Positions 1 to 6,830 of a stretch of DNA of 49,280 bases are shown here, piece after piece; the first letter of the stretch is position 1; each line of letters begins with the position of its first letter. The stretch comes from Bacteroidales bacterium (GTDB lineage: Bacteria > Bacteroidota > Bacteroidia > Bacteroidales > WCHB1-69). Both the position numbers and the translations under genes were made by a program. The notes under the pieces were generated by a model, which had not been told where the DNA came from, made no database searches, and saw only the letters and a list, made by a program, of their open reading frames with translations. Location: positions 1-49,280 of the forward strand of contig JAFRUI010000004.1 in assembly GCA_017438945.1 (NCBI GenBank), in the 5' to 3' direction.

Positions 1-1
1 C

Positions 2-976
2 ACCAAAAGCATGTCCGCCGGAACTGGGAAAGAATATCCCGTGGTGGCGGATGTCAACGGCGACGGAGCGGCGGAAATCGTAACCTGCGGCAAGGTAAAC
101 AGCGGGCTCGGATGGGTCGGCGGACAACTATGGGTCATTGGCGGTATCCACCCTTGGGCACCGGCGCGGCCAGTCTGGAACCAGTACATGTACAACGTCA
201 CCAACATCAACAAGGATCTCACTGTGCCTATGCCGCTTTTCGACAATGCCACCGTATTCACCGACCCGCAAGGTGTGGTGCGCCGCCCGTTCAACAATTT
301 CCTGCAGCAGGCCACCACCCTCGACCAGTATGGGCGGCCGTTTGCGGAGTTGGCGAATCTCTCCATCTCGGGCGAGCCGTATGTGGAGTTTGAAGGTGAC
401 GCGGTTTTTGTGGAAATGGAAGTTTGTAACACAGGAGAGACAGCTCTTTTACCACCAATGTCTGTATCTGTCTATACGGTTTCCGGTGAGTTGGTGCAGA
501 CGGAGGTACTTGCGCAGGGACTTTTGCCGAACGAGTGCGTAACCATTGCATTGTCAATAAGTCAAGAAATGATGAGGCAGTTTGACAATCCCTATCCGCT
601 TCGCATAGCCGTCAACGACAACGGGGAGGGTACGGCGCAGTATGGCGGACTGCAGCCCGAATGCGACACAACGGACAATTTCACCCACATTGACGGTCGG
701 CCGTGCCAGATGACCGTTCCCAACGTCATCACTCCAAATGGCGACGGGATTAATGATGTTTTCGAGCCGCAGCTGGAAGGCGAGTTCGTCAGCATGGGAA
801 TGGAGATTTTTGACCGTTGGGGCAAGCGTGTTTACCGTCAGGAGAGCAAAGAGTTGCTTCGCTGGGATGCCACCGGTATGTCAGACGGGGTCTATTTCTG
901 CACCATAGAATACCATTGTCGCATGAATAGCAATCAAAAAAGAAGTACCCACACCAGTATCACGGTGGTACGATGA
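2..976 (+). CDS. Secreted protein with type B T9SS C-terminal sorting domain (5' truncated)
   Basis: The reading frame is already open at the left edge, so the true start lies outside the window and the ATG at 11 is probably internal. The first visible residues contain an FG-GAP/VCBS-like motif (YPVVADVNGDGAAEIV), typical of beta-propeller surface proteins. A middle stretch resembles a CARDB/Ig-like beta domain. The last ~85 residues, from VPNVITPNGDGINDVF through FDRWGKRVYR to DGVYFCTIEY, are a clear gliding-motility-associated (CHU_C, type B) sorting domain, which directs export through the outer membrane by the type IX system. The protein is therefore likely surface-attached or released. 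Its exact function cannot be told from the fragment. It may be a client of a PorP/SprF-like protein such as the one at 21945. Confidence 0.85.
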   Translation, partial: TKSMSAGTGKEYPVVADVNGDGAAEIVTCGKVNSGLGWVGGQLWVIGGIHPWAPARPVWNQYMYNVTNINKDLTVPMPLFDNATVFTDPQGVVRRPFNNFLQQATTLDQYGRPFAELANLSISGEPYVEFEGDAVFVEMEVCNTGETALLPPMSVSVYTVSGELVQTEVLAQGLLPNECVTIALSISQEMMRQFDNPYPLRIAVNDNGEGTAQYGGLQPECDTTDNFTHIDGRPCQMTVPNVITPNGDGINDVFEPQLEGEFVSMGMEIFDRWGKRVYRQESKELLRWDATGMSDGVYFCTIEYHCRMNSNQKRSTHTSITVVR

Positions 977-990
977 AAAGGAAATAATTG

Positions 991-998
991 TATCTTTG
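991..998 (+). promoter_or_regulatory. Bacteroidota -7 box (TATCTTTG) for the aldolase cassette
   Basis: The sequence matches the TAnnTTTG consensus and lies about 30 bases before the ATG at 1027, between the sorting-domain gene and the glycan cassette. It suggests that the cassette has its own transcript. No clear -33 element was identified. Confidence 0.6.
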
Positions 999-1026
999 CC
1001 GAATGATTGTATAATACAATGAGTTT

Positions 1027-2574
1027 ATGGAGCTACTATTGAAGAAAACACAGATACTGGATTGTACGCTTCGCGATGGCGGTTATTACAATGACTGGGA
1101 TTTCAATGATAGCATTGTGGAGGCGTATATTAATGGAATTAACAACTTGCCAATAGATTATATTGAGGTTGGATACCGAAGCAAGCCTACAGAGGAGTAT
1201 CAAGGCAAATTTGGGTATTCACCAGTCCATGAGCTTCGGCAGATTCGGCAACAGACGAACAAGAAAATTGCCGTAATGCTCAATGAGAAAAGTACGAAAC
1301 CTGCTGATTTGCAACAATTAACAGAACCCATTCAAGGCCTTGTTGATATGGTTCGTCTGGCAGTGGCGCCAGATAATCTACAACGTGCCACCACATTGGC
1401 AAAGGCTGTGAAAGAACAAGGCTTCGAGGTGGCTTTCAACATTATGTATATGTCCACATGGAACCAATACGAGAATTTCTATGAAAATCTGAAAGCGCTG
1501 AATGGTATAGTGGATATTGTGAATATGGTCGATTCTTTCGGAGGGGTGATGCCTAATGATGTGACAACCATTGTGGATAAATTACGACAAACAATCAGCT
1601 GCAAGATAGGCTTTCACGGTCATAACAATCTTCAGATGGGATTAATCAACACGCTGACAGCCATCAATTGTGGCATTGACTCTGTTGATTGCACTATACT
1701 TGGCATGGGAAGAGGGGCTGGCAACTTGAACACCGAATTGCTGTTGTCCTATCTTAACAGCAAAGGACTCGATGTGGATTTCAATACCATGAGTGAGGTG
1801 ATCACCGCTTTTCAGCCACTTTATGAAACATATCGTTGGGGGACCCAGCTGCCATATATGATTTCCGGAGCCAATTCACTCCCTCAAAAGGAAGTGATGT
1901 CTCTGGTAACCAATCGCGTGTATTCTTTTGACAGTGTGATTCGCGGGCTGCAGAATAAGAAAAACAAAGTCGCGGACAATGCCAAATACCCAATCTTATC
2001 CGAAGATAAATTTGACGATGTGGTTATCATTGGAGGCGGTGTTTCCCCGTTGGATCACCTGGAGGCTATTGTCCAGTTCGTCCGACAAAAACAATCGGTG
2101 GCGTTGGTTTTCGCCTCTTCCCGTCATGTCGCCTATTATCAGGACCTGGACGTGCCGGAATTCTTTTGCTTGATGGGGCGTGAGGCAAAACGTTTGGCTA
2201 AGAATGCAAAACAACCTTTTACAGGCAAGTGTGTCCTCCTTCCATATCCGCGAAAGTTAGGGACCGAAGTGCCGGATTTCGCTACTGACAAAACGTTTGA
2301 GTTGTCAGGAATCAGCTTCACAGATCATTATTTGGATTCTTGTACAACATTGGCCATTGAAACGGCACTTTGTCTTTCCAATAAGAATATATATGTAGTT
2401 GGATACGATGGTTATGCCTCGACGGTTCTTTCTGAAAAAGAAATAGCATTAACTAATGAGAACAGAACGCTTTTTGAGGATTACCACAAATACACAGGGA
2501 ACAGACTTGTGTCACTCACCAAATCACTTTACCAAGAATTAAATGTTGTGTCGATTTATCAATTCATGAAATGA
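1027..2574 (+). CDS. DRE-TIM (HMGL-like) pyruvate aldolase with C-terminal Rossmann-like domain
   Basis: Residues ~8-270 form an HMGL-like TIM barrel: LDCTLRDGG at 11-19 (catalytic Arg16, metal ligand Asp17), HGHNNL at 197-202 (metal-binding histidines) and GMGRGAGN at 226-233. This pattern is closest to 4-hydroxy-2-oxovalerate-type aldolases, which use a divalent metal to make or break a C-C bond with pyruvate. Residues ~330-515 form a second domain starting VVIIGGGVSPLDHLEAIV that resembles Rossmann-type DUF115/MptE-like domains; its role is unknown. The stop overlaps the start of the CMP-sugar synthetase by 4 bases. With a phosphatase and a GT52-like transferase downstream, I infer that it condenses pyruvate with a sugar aldehyde to make an ulosonic acid. 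Substrate and direction are not shown by the sequence. Confidence 0.8.
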   Translation: MELLLKKTQILDCTLRDGGYYNDWDFNDSIVEAYINGINNLPIDYIEVGYRSKPTEEYQGKFGYSPVHELRQIRQQTNKKIAVMLNEKSTKPADLQQLTEPIQGLVDMVRLAVAPDNLQRATTLAKAVKEQGFEVAFNIMYMSTWNQYENFYENLKALNGIVDIVNMVDSFGGVMPNDVTTIVDKLRQTISCKIGFHGHNNLQMGLINTLTAINCGIDSVDCTILGMGRGAGNLNTELLLSYLNSKGLDVDFNTMSEVITAFQPLYETYRWGTQLPYMISGANSLPQKEVMSLVTNRVYSFDSVIRGLQNKKNKVADNAKYPILSEDKFDDVVIIGGGVSPLDHLEAIVQFVRQKQSVALVFASSRHVAYYQDLDVPEFFCLMGREAKRLAKNAKQPFTGKCVLLPYPRKLGTEVPDFATDKTFELSGISFTDHYLDSCTTLAIETALCLSNKNIYVVGYDGYASTVLSEKEIALTNENRTLFEDYHKYTGNRLVSLTKSLYQELNVVSIYQFMK

Positions 2575-3275
2575 TGAAAGAAACGATTGCATTTTTCCTT
2601 CCCACCCGAAAAGGTAGCGAGAGGGTAAAAAATAAAAATACGCGCCCCTTTGCCGATGTGGAGGATGGGTTAATGGGAAATAAAATCTCTCAGCTTGTAC
2701 AATCACGACGGATTGACGAGATTATTGTCAGCTCAAATGACGAAGATTGCATGAGAATTGCTCAAAAGTATCATGATTCGCGTATCCGGATATGTGAACG
2801 GCCAGAGTTTTTGTGTACCAGTCAGACCAATCTCCAGGATTTGATTATGTATGTGCCTACTATTACCTCTGCCAATCATATTCTTTGGGGACACGTGACA
2901 ACGCCAATAATTGGGGCGGAAGAATATGACAAAGCCATTGAGAAATATTTTTTCGCACTGGAAGAAGGGTACGATTCGCTAGTCGGTGTAAAGGAATTAC
3001 GTAACTTCCTGTTGAATCGGGATGGCAGGATTATAAATAATACAACAGATATCCCCTGGCCTCGAACCCAAGATCTGGAAACCCTGTATGAGATAAATCA
3101 CACGATGTTCATTGCGAGTCGGAAAATCTATGAAGAAAAGAAGAACCGTTTAGGCGATCATCCTTATTTGTATGTTATGAATGAGCTCGTGTCTTTTGAC
3201 ATCGATTGGGAGGATGATTTCAAAATAGCAGAAATGATTTATGCGTATATGAAAAACAATGGTTTAAAGAAGTAG
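2571..3275 (+). CDS. CMP-ulosonate (acylneuraminate-like) cytidylyltransferase
   Basis: This 234-residue protein activates a nonulosonic or related acid sugar with CTP. The N-terminal signature FLPTRKGSERVKNKNTRPF is the nucleotide-binding segment of the NeuA/KdsB-type fold. Later motifs such as IIVSSNDEDCMRIAQ and WGHVTTPIIGAEEYD match the CMP-sialate synthetase pattern. The start is ATG at 2571, overlapping the aldolase stop (ATGA); a second ATG at 2574 is equally possible. It sits in an operon with an aldolase, a HAD phosphatase and a GT52-like transferase. No NeuB-like synthase, NeuC-like epimerase or acetyltransferase lies beside it, so the sugar it activates is unknown. KdsB is less likely because the sequence follows the neuraminate group. 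Confidence 0.85.
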   Translation: MMKETIAFFLPTRKGSERVKNKNTRPFADVEDGLMGNKISQLVQSRRIDEIIVSSNDEDCMRIAQKYHDSRIRICERPEFLCTSQTNLQDLIMYVPTITSANHILWGHVTTPIIGAEEYDKAIEKYFFALEEGYDSLVGVKELRNFLLNRDGRIINNTTDIPWPRTQDLETLYEINHTMFIASRKIYEEKKNRLGDHPYLYVMNELVSFDIDWEDDFKIAEMIYAYMKNNGLKK

Positions 3276-3284
3276 AAATTCGTA

Positions 3285-3935
3285 ATGTCCAAATATAAAA
3301 CCATCATTTTTGATCTTGACGGCACTTTGGCGGACACTTCCGAAGGCATTTACAATTGCATCCGCTATGCACAGAAGATGATGAAACTGCCGCCGATAAC
3401 GGATGCACAGATGCGCTCGCACATCGGGCCGCCTATGCACGAGTCTTACGAACGCAATTTTCACCTTTCCGGCGCAGATTTGGAGAAAGCAATCGGTTAC
3501 CACAAGGAATACGCTTTGACAAAAGGGCTGTATGAAGCCTCTTTGTATGAAGGGATTCCAGAATTGTTGTCCCAATTAAAGAAGCAGGGCATTCACCTTG
3601 CAGTGGCAACCCTGAAATATGAGGAAACCGCACAAAAAATGCTTACTTTCCTTAATATCGCCCACTTTTTTGAAGTGATATGCGGAGCTTTGCCCGATGT
3701 GAAACTGACCAAAGCCCAATTGCTTGAAAAGTGCATCCAACTGTGCCACGGCACAAAAGACACATCTCTTCTTGTCGGGGACAGCTCATACGACGCTCTC
3801 GGCGCACAGGATGCCGGTATCGACTTTTTAGGAGTGACTTATGGCTTCGGTTTTGCGAACCAGCAGGAGGTTGATGAATTTCCGAACGTGGGGTGCGCGA
3901 AAACGGTAAATGAGATTGGAAGGTTATTGTCATAA
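3285..3935 (+). CDS. HAD-superfamily phosphatase (Gph-like)
   Basis: This 216-residue HAD hydrolase carries motif I FDLDGTLADT (Asp10 nucleophile, Asp12), a helical cap domain at ~15-85, a motif II-like segment in HLAVATLKYEE and motif IV LVGDSSYDALGAQDAG. Size and cap type match phosphoglycolate phosphatase-like enzymes. It starts 9 bases after the cytidylyltransferase, so it is probably co-transcribed. A natural role would be removing the phosphate from an ulosonate phosphate before CMP activation, by analogy with NeuNAc-9-P or KDN-9-P phosphatases; this is inference. It is not GmhB-like: GmhB enzymes lack this cap and carry a different motif I context, so it is unlikely to complete the heptose pathway further downstream. 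Confidence 0.8.
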   Translation: MSKYKTIIFDLDGTLADTSEGIYNCIRYAQKMMKLPPITDAQMRSHIGPPMHESYERNFHLSGADLEKAIGYHKEYALTKGLYEASLYEGIPELLSQLKKQGIHLAVATLKYEETAQKMLTFLNIAHFFEVICGALPDVKLTKAQLLEKCIQLCHGTKDTSLLVGDSSYDALGAQDAGIDFLGVTYGFGFANQQEVDEFPNVGCAKTVNEIGRLLS

Positions 3936-3956
3936 CGTGAAATCAGAATTTTTACA

Positions 3957-5030
3957 ATGAAGAACACTATCATTAAATCTCAGGACGGAAAACTTGAAGT
4001 CAAATACAGCGAGGTGCAAAACTCCTGCATGTGTGTGTCGCTGTTTGCACTCCTCCAATACCTCCTGTTGTTTGATGAAGATACCATCAAAAAGCGCACC
4101 TGCTATTTCCTTGGCTATGCGGTCAATGAAGATATCAGCAGAAAATTGCCCGGCTATCATTTCAAGGTCAAGCAGACCGTCAACAAAACATTTACTCCAA
4201 GCAGATGGATGGACAAGCTTTCGTTACGGATTTTCCGAAACTGCAAATACCCGTTCATTCAAAACACCAAAATTTATGCTCAAGATTTGGGTTTCCTTTC
4301 CTCTTTGATAGGGCGGCAATCATACACTATGTTGGCGGATGCCCCGAATTTCCTCACCATGAATATGCAACCCGACAGTGCGGAATACCAAAGGCATCTT
4401 CATCGGAACAATACCTTGCAGGGGAAATTGGAAAAACTGCTTTATGGTAATGTGGCGGTGCATACATTAGGCGATAATCCCCAATGTGTAGCGTTTTATC
4501 TTACGGAAAAGAACCATTCGCCCGTGTTAGACAACAAAAAGGTGATTATCAATTCGTTCCAGGAACTATGGCAGAAATCGTCTGACACAAAAAAGCAGTT
4601 CATTATGGATTTGTTTGGGGTGAACACGGATGATGCGCAAAAACTGATAGGGAAAAACATCATGTTTCTCACCCAACCTTTGGTGCAGGACAATATTCTC
4701 CAGGAAAATGAATATTTGACCTTGTTGCAGTCCATTTTCAACCACTATGATCGTTCGAAGGTGATCATCAAAACGCATCCGAGGGACGCTTTCCCATATC
4801 GGCAATATTTTCCTGACATTGAGGTGTATGACAAGAAAGTCAACATCCAGTTGCTGTTATTGTCGGGGGTCCGCCTTCAGAAAGCCGTCACGATTTGTTC
4901 CTCTTCCATCAATGCGTTTCCCAATGAGGTGGAGGCGGATTGGTTTGGCACCGGTTTACATCCGAATTTGCGTCAATTCTATGGAGAAGAAATGAAACCT
5001 TTCAGGCCATATAACCAAATGTCTTTGTAA
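3957..5030 (+). CDS. GT52-like (sialyltransferase-type) glycosyltransferase
   Basis: This 357-residue protein has no signal peptide. Features resembling family GT52 (lipooligosaccharide sialyltransferases) are an N-terminal CVSLFALLQYLLL strand-helix, the segment IMFLTQPLVQD near residue 235, IIKTHPRD near 265 (a conserved His-Pro of the nucleotide-binding lobe) and TICSSSINAF near 315, which corresponds to the serine-rich CMP-contact loop. It follows the CMP-sugar synthetase and phosphatase in the same operon with a 21-base gap. The likely role is transfer of the CMP-activated acid sugar to a surface glycan. The assignment rests on motif resemblance, not on a search; a related polysialyltransferase-type family would also fit. 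Confidence 0.6.
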   Translation: MKNTIIKSQDGKLEVKYSEVQNSCMCVSLFALLQYLLLFDEDTIKKRTCYFLGYAVNEDISRKLPGYHFKVKQTVNKTFTPSRWMDKLSLRIFRNCKYPFIQNTKIYAQDLGFLSSLIGRQSYTMLADAPNFLTMNMQPDSAEYQRHLHRNNTLQGKLEKLLYGNVAVHTLGDNPQCVAFYLTEKNHSPVLDNKKVIINSFQELWQKSSDTKKQFIMDLFGVNTDDAQKLIGKNIMFLTQPLVQDNILQENEYLTLLQSIFNHYDRSKVIIKTHPRDAFPYRQYFPDIEVYDKKVNIQLLLLSGVRLQKAVTICSSSINAFPNEVEADWFGTGLHPNLRQFYGEEMKPFRPYNQMSL

Positions 5031-5040
5031 TTGTTTGCGT

Positions 5041-5886
5041 ATGACAATAAAACGTTTTTTTTACAGAAGTGCCGTACGTGGTTTGGAGCAGCTTTGCCTT
5101 CTTCATGGTTCCAATCGGTGTGCCAAGTCTTGTCTTTCGCTTGAAAGTCTGCCGGAAGGCAATAAACACACGGATATTATCACTGTTGCTTTTAATAATG
5201 CGCAAATAATACCGTTAAACGTTGAATATGTTGAAAAATATTACCAAGATGACCACACGCATATTATAGCGGACAATTCATCAGATCCGAAAAGCGCTGA
5301 TTTGATTAGGAAATTCTGTGAGGAGAATAAAGTTGCTTATATCCGAGTGCCGAAGAATCACCTCAATATTTTCAGCGGCAGCTACAATCACGCAACCGCT
5401 TTGAATTGGGTATATAAATATGTGGTTCGGAAACGGAATCCAGCCTATTTTGGTTTCATTGACCATGATTTGTTCCCGACAAAACCCATCAGTCTTGTGA
5501 ATCTGTTAGATGTTCAGCATATTTATGGCCCATTACGTAAACGAGGGGAATATTGGTATCTGTCTGCCATTCTCTCTTTCTTTGATTATCTTTATGTGAA
5601 AGACAAAAAGGTCGATTTTTTGCCAGTCAAGTATGATAATGAGCATTATTTGGATTCAGGAGGCGGGAATTGGAGTGACATATATTCTAAAATGAACATG
5701 TCTGAAATCCATTTCTGCGAAGAGAGAATGGAAAACTTCAGAGAGGGGAACAATCGCCATCAAGATCAGGTGGAGATTTTTGATGATATGTGGTTGCATA
5801 CCATTAATGGTTCCTATTGGAAAAAAATCAGTGTTCAGAAAGAAAATATAATCACAGAATTAATCCAAAAATATGAACACAAATGA
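5041..5886 (+). CDS. GT-A fold glycosyltransferase-like protein
   Basis: This 281-residue protein has a core resembling family 2-type transferases: HTDIITVAFNNAQII, then HIIADNSSDPKS, then FGFIDHDLFPTKP, where DHD sits in the position of the usual DxD metal motif. A later GGGNWSDIYSK segment may be the acceptor side. I chose ATG at 5041; a TTG two codons upstream (5035) would also keep the frame. It is the last gene of the + strand cassette, 10 bases after the GT52-like gene, and converges on the GT2 gene at 5912. The donor and acceptor sugars are unknown. The DHD in place of DxD is somewhat unusual but occurs in divergent GT-A enzymes. Confidence 0.6.
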   Translation: MTIKRFFYRSAVRGLEQLCLLHGSNRCAKSCLSLESLPEGNKHTDIITVAFNNAQIIPLNVEYVEKYYQDDHTHIIADNSSDPKSADLIRKFCEENKVAYIRVPKNHLNIFSGSYNHATALNWVYKYVVRKRNPAYFGFIDHDLFPTKPISLVNLLDVQHIYGPLRKRGEYWYLSAILSFFDYLYVKDKKVDFLPVKYDNEHYLDSGGGNWSDIYSKMNMSEIHFCEERMENFREGNNRHQDQVEIFDDMWLHTINGSYWKKISVQKENIITELIQKYEHK

Positions 5887-5911
5887 CGATGATATAAATG
5901 GCGAATAGCGG

Positions 5912-6814
5912 TCACTTTCCCACTAACCCCTTCGTCACATTCCATCTGAACTGAATCAGCTTCCAACCTTTTTTCGGGAAACCAGTAAGAGTATGACCGA
6001 TGCACAGCACGATGGAGGCCGCCCACCTGATGCATTCTGAAATTAACCGTTTCGCATACTTCCACTTCCCGATCGCTAACGTCCGCATCCGCTCGCTTTG
6101 GCCAATAGAGTAGGTCAAGCGGTCGAAATAGTCTTTGCTAAGCTTTTTCTCTGGAATCAGATGGTATAAGATAGCATCGGGAAGATAAAAGAATCGCATA
6201 CCCTGCGCGATCATCTTGTCGAAAATGTCTTTTTCTTCTGCACCGACCAGACTGTCGCCTTTCCGCCCCAGATCCACATTGAACAATCCTACTTTCTCGA
6301 AAACTGAGGTTCGGTAGGCAGCATTACCACCACCAGGAAAGTCATTTTGAGGGAATTCCCTGATTTTGTCCCCAAGATACTTATATCCCGTAATCAGTGC
6401 TTTGGTAAAATGCGACATCCAATCGGGTTCTTGTGTCTCATATTGCGGGATAATCGGACCACCGGCGGCATCAATGTCAGGATATTGGTTGAAAAAATCG
6501 TAGTAGGTTTGCAGATACTCGTTGTTGACCAAGGCGTCATCGTCCACATACACCAGAATGTCGCCTGCACTTTCCTTAATGCCCCGGTTTCGGGCATGGG
6601 AAAGTCCCTGATTGGTTTCCACAAAATAGCGGAAGCGCACATCAGGAAAATCCCGCACAAAGCGGTCGCACTCGCCACATGTGTTGTCTGTGCAGTTGTT
6701 GTCTACCAAGACAATCTCGTACTTTTCCGGCAACAGCGTGTTCTCAGCCAGACTTTTCAGTACATTGTAAATGTACTTGTCGCGATTGTAGGTGCAGATG
6801 ATAACGGAAAGCAT
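5912..6814 (-). CDS. Family 2 glycosyltransferase
   Basis: This 300-residue GT2 enzyme starts with LSVIICTYNRDKYI, contains VLVDNNCTDNT and NQGLSHARNRG, and has the DxD motif in VYVDDDALVNNEY near residue 92. The GGGNAAYRTSVFEKVGLFN and GAEEKDIFDKMIAQG segments are the usual acceptor and catalytic-base region (ED-like). A C-terminal hydrophobic stretch (IRWAASIVLCIGHTLTGF) could be a membrane-associated helix. It follows the YfhO gene by 16 bases on the same strand, so the two are probably one transcript. The likely job is adding a hexose to a lipid-linked surface glycan; the substrate is unknown. Confidence 0.85.
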   Translation of the reverse strand: MLSVIICTYNRDKYIYNVLKSLAENTLLPEKYEIVLVDNNCTDNTCGECDRFVRDFPDVRFRYFVETNQGLSHARNRGIKESAGDILVYVDDDALVNNEYLQTYYDFFNQYPDIDAAGGPIIPQYETQEPDWMSHFTKALITGYKYLGDKIREFPQNDFPGGGNAAYRTSVFEKVGLFNVDLGRKGDSLVGAEEKDIFDKMIAQGMRFFYLPDAILYHLIPEKKLSKDYFDRLTYSIGQSERMRTLAIGKWKYAKRLISECIRWAASIVLCIGHTLTGFPKKGWKLIQFRWNVTKGLVGK

Positions 6815-6830
6815 AGTCTAAGGATGGTGG

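Noticed and set aside
3285-3935. GmhB to complete the heptose pathway
   Set aside because: It has a C1-type helical cap and a Gph-like layout and is about 7 kb away in another operon.
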